From Alphaproteobacteria bacterium (GTDB taxonomy: Bacteria > Pseudomonadota > Alphaproteobacteria > ATCC43930 > CGMCC-115725): 5,797 nucleotides of DNA. Made by a program: the position numbers and the translations under genes. Positions 5,003 through 5,797 of this stretch are shown here, in pieces (the first letter of the stretch is position 1; each line of letters starts with the position of its first letter). The notes under the pieces were generated by a model, which had not been told where the DNA came from, made no database searches, and saw only the letters and a list, made by a program, of their open reading frames with translations. The DNA is taken from positions 1 to 5,797 of the forward strand of contig VAZT01000070.1 of assembly GCA_005884825.1 (NCBI GenBank), written 5' to 3'.

Positions 5003-5797
5003 TTACAGCCACGGTGGGGTGGGGAGGTCGCGGGCTTTCAGGAATTCGGGGTTGAACAATTTGGATTGGTAGCGGGTGCCGGAATCGGCGAGGATCGTCA
5101 CGATCGTGCGGCCGGGACCGAGCTCGCGCGCGAGACGCATCGCGCCGCACACATTGATCCCGGTCGAGCCGCCGAGCACCAGCCCCTCATCCTGAACCAG
5201 GCTGAAGAGGATCGGCAGCATTTCGGCGTCGGTGATCTGGTATTGGCCATCGGGCGTGAACCCCTCCAGGTTCTTGGTTTCGCGGTTGTTGCCGATGCCC
5301 TCGGTGATCGAGTTGCCCTCGGGCTTGAACTCGCGGCGCGCGTACCAGCTGTAGATGCCGGAGCCCATACAGTCGGAGAGATAAATCTGGACCTTGGGGT
5401 TGCGTTCCTTGAGCGCGATCCCGACCCCGGAAAGCGTCCCGCCGGTGCCGACCGAGCAGGTGAAACCGTCGACCCTGCCATCGGTCTCCTCCCAGATCTC
5501 GGGGCCCGTCGTTTCGTAATGGCCGCGGCGGTTGGCGAGGTTGTCGAACTGGTTGGCCCAGATCGCGCCGTTCGGCTCTTGGGCCGCGATTTCCTCGGCG
5601 AGGCGCCCGGAATAGCGGACATAGTTCATCGGGTTGGCATAGGGCACCGCCGGCACGAGCCGCAGATCGACGCCGCACAGCAGCAGCATGTCCTTTTTTT
5701 CTTGGCTCTGCGTCTCGGGCATGACGATGACGGTCCGGTAGCCGCGGGCATTGCCGACCAGCGCGAGGCCGATCCCGGTATTGCCGGCGGTGCCCTC
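5003..5797 (-). CDS. cysK: Cysteine synthase (O-acetylserine sulfhydrylase), partial
   Basis: The last 264 residues of a PLP enzyme that makes cysteine from O-acetylserine and sulfide; the N-terminal part, including the PLP lysine region, lies beyond the window. The frame is open to the right edge. EGTAGNTGIGLA at partial residues 1-12 is the substrate-binding loop in the form seen in alphaproteobacterial CysK (E. coli has EPTSGNTG). The PLP phosphate cup is VGTGGTLSG at about 116-124. GGSTGIN lies at about 209-215, and ADSGTRY near 237-243 supplies the serine that contacts the pyridine nitrogen. PETQSQEKK, PNGAIWANQFDN, ITEGIG and the tail KLFNPEFLKARDLPTPPWL align without gaps to remembered rhizobial CysK. 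An internal ATG at 5722 is not the start, since conserved sequence continues upstream. The related cystathionine beta-synthase family is the alternative, but no CBS domains follow. Confidence 0.93.
   Translation of the reverse strand, partial: EGTAGNTGIGLALVGNARGYRTVIVMPETQSQEKKDMLLLCGVDLRLVPAVPYANPMNYVRYSGRLAEEIAAQEPNGAIWANQFDNLANRRGHYETTGPEIWEETDGRVDGFTCSVGTGGTLSGVGIALKERNPKVQIYLSDCMGSGIYSWYARREFKPEGNSITEGIGNNRETKNLEGFTPDGQYQITDAEMLPILFSLVQDEGLVLGGSTGINVCGAMRLARELGPGRTIVTILADSGTRYQSKLFNPEFLKARDLPTPPWL

Noticed and set aside
5693..5699. Minus-strand A AAA AAG, the classic -1 frameshift heptamer, in cysK
   Set aside because: It encodes the conserved QEKK segment in the normal frame, and I did not identify a supporting upstream Shine-Dalgarno or downstream stem. 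Most likely a codon coincidence.
5003..5722. ATG 5722 as the start of a short cysteine synthase
   Set aside because: The conserved EGTAGNTGIGLA loop lies upstream in the same frame up to the window edge, so the gene is cut by the window, not short.

Overview
The window is a gene-dense, GC-rich stretch with the look of an alphaproteobacterium, probably Hyphomicrobiales/Rhizobiales-like. Three things point there: the Aap-type general L-amino-acid ABC transporter genes, a CysK of the alphaproteobacterial subtype (an EGTAGNTG motif and a C-terminus ending LPTPPWL), and a palindromic repeat of a kind common in alphaproteobacterial genomes. The assignment rests on remembered family sequences, not on a search.

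Plus strand, 1-2441. The 3' end of an amino-acid ABC permease (aapM) overlaps its ATPase gene (aapP) by four bases (GTGA). Nineteen bases after aapP comes an unusual 446-residue protein. It has two pieces resembling an alpha/beta hydrolase in swapped order, without the catalytic residues, followed by a class I SAM methyltransferase domain.

Minus strand, 5797-2451, read from the right. The genes are a cysteine synthase (cysK, 5' end outside the window), a small GIY-YIG nuclease gene, an alanyl-tRNA editing hydrolase (AlaX type), a 3-mercaptopyruvate sulfurtransferase (sseA) and a GNAT acetyltransferase. The last three are packed like one operon: 15 bases between alaX and sseA, then a 4-base GTGA overlap between sseA and the GNAT gene. 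The two opposing gene groups converge, with only nine bases between the methyltransferase and GNAT stop codons.

The most striking structure is at 4616-4983. The 288-bp GIY-YIG gene lies between two perfect 26-bp inverted copies of a palindromic repeat, 13 and 15 bases from its ends. Its base composition is clearly AT-richer than its neighbours, and it sits exactly between cysK and alaX. It looks like a compact repeat-nuclease cassette, comparable in logic to REP elements with their RAYT transposases but with a different nuclease. Mobility is a hypothesis; the inverted repeats and gene are directly visible.

No rRNA, tRNA, CRISPR array, riboswitch or convincing promoter was found. No stretch longer than 300 bases is free of genes.
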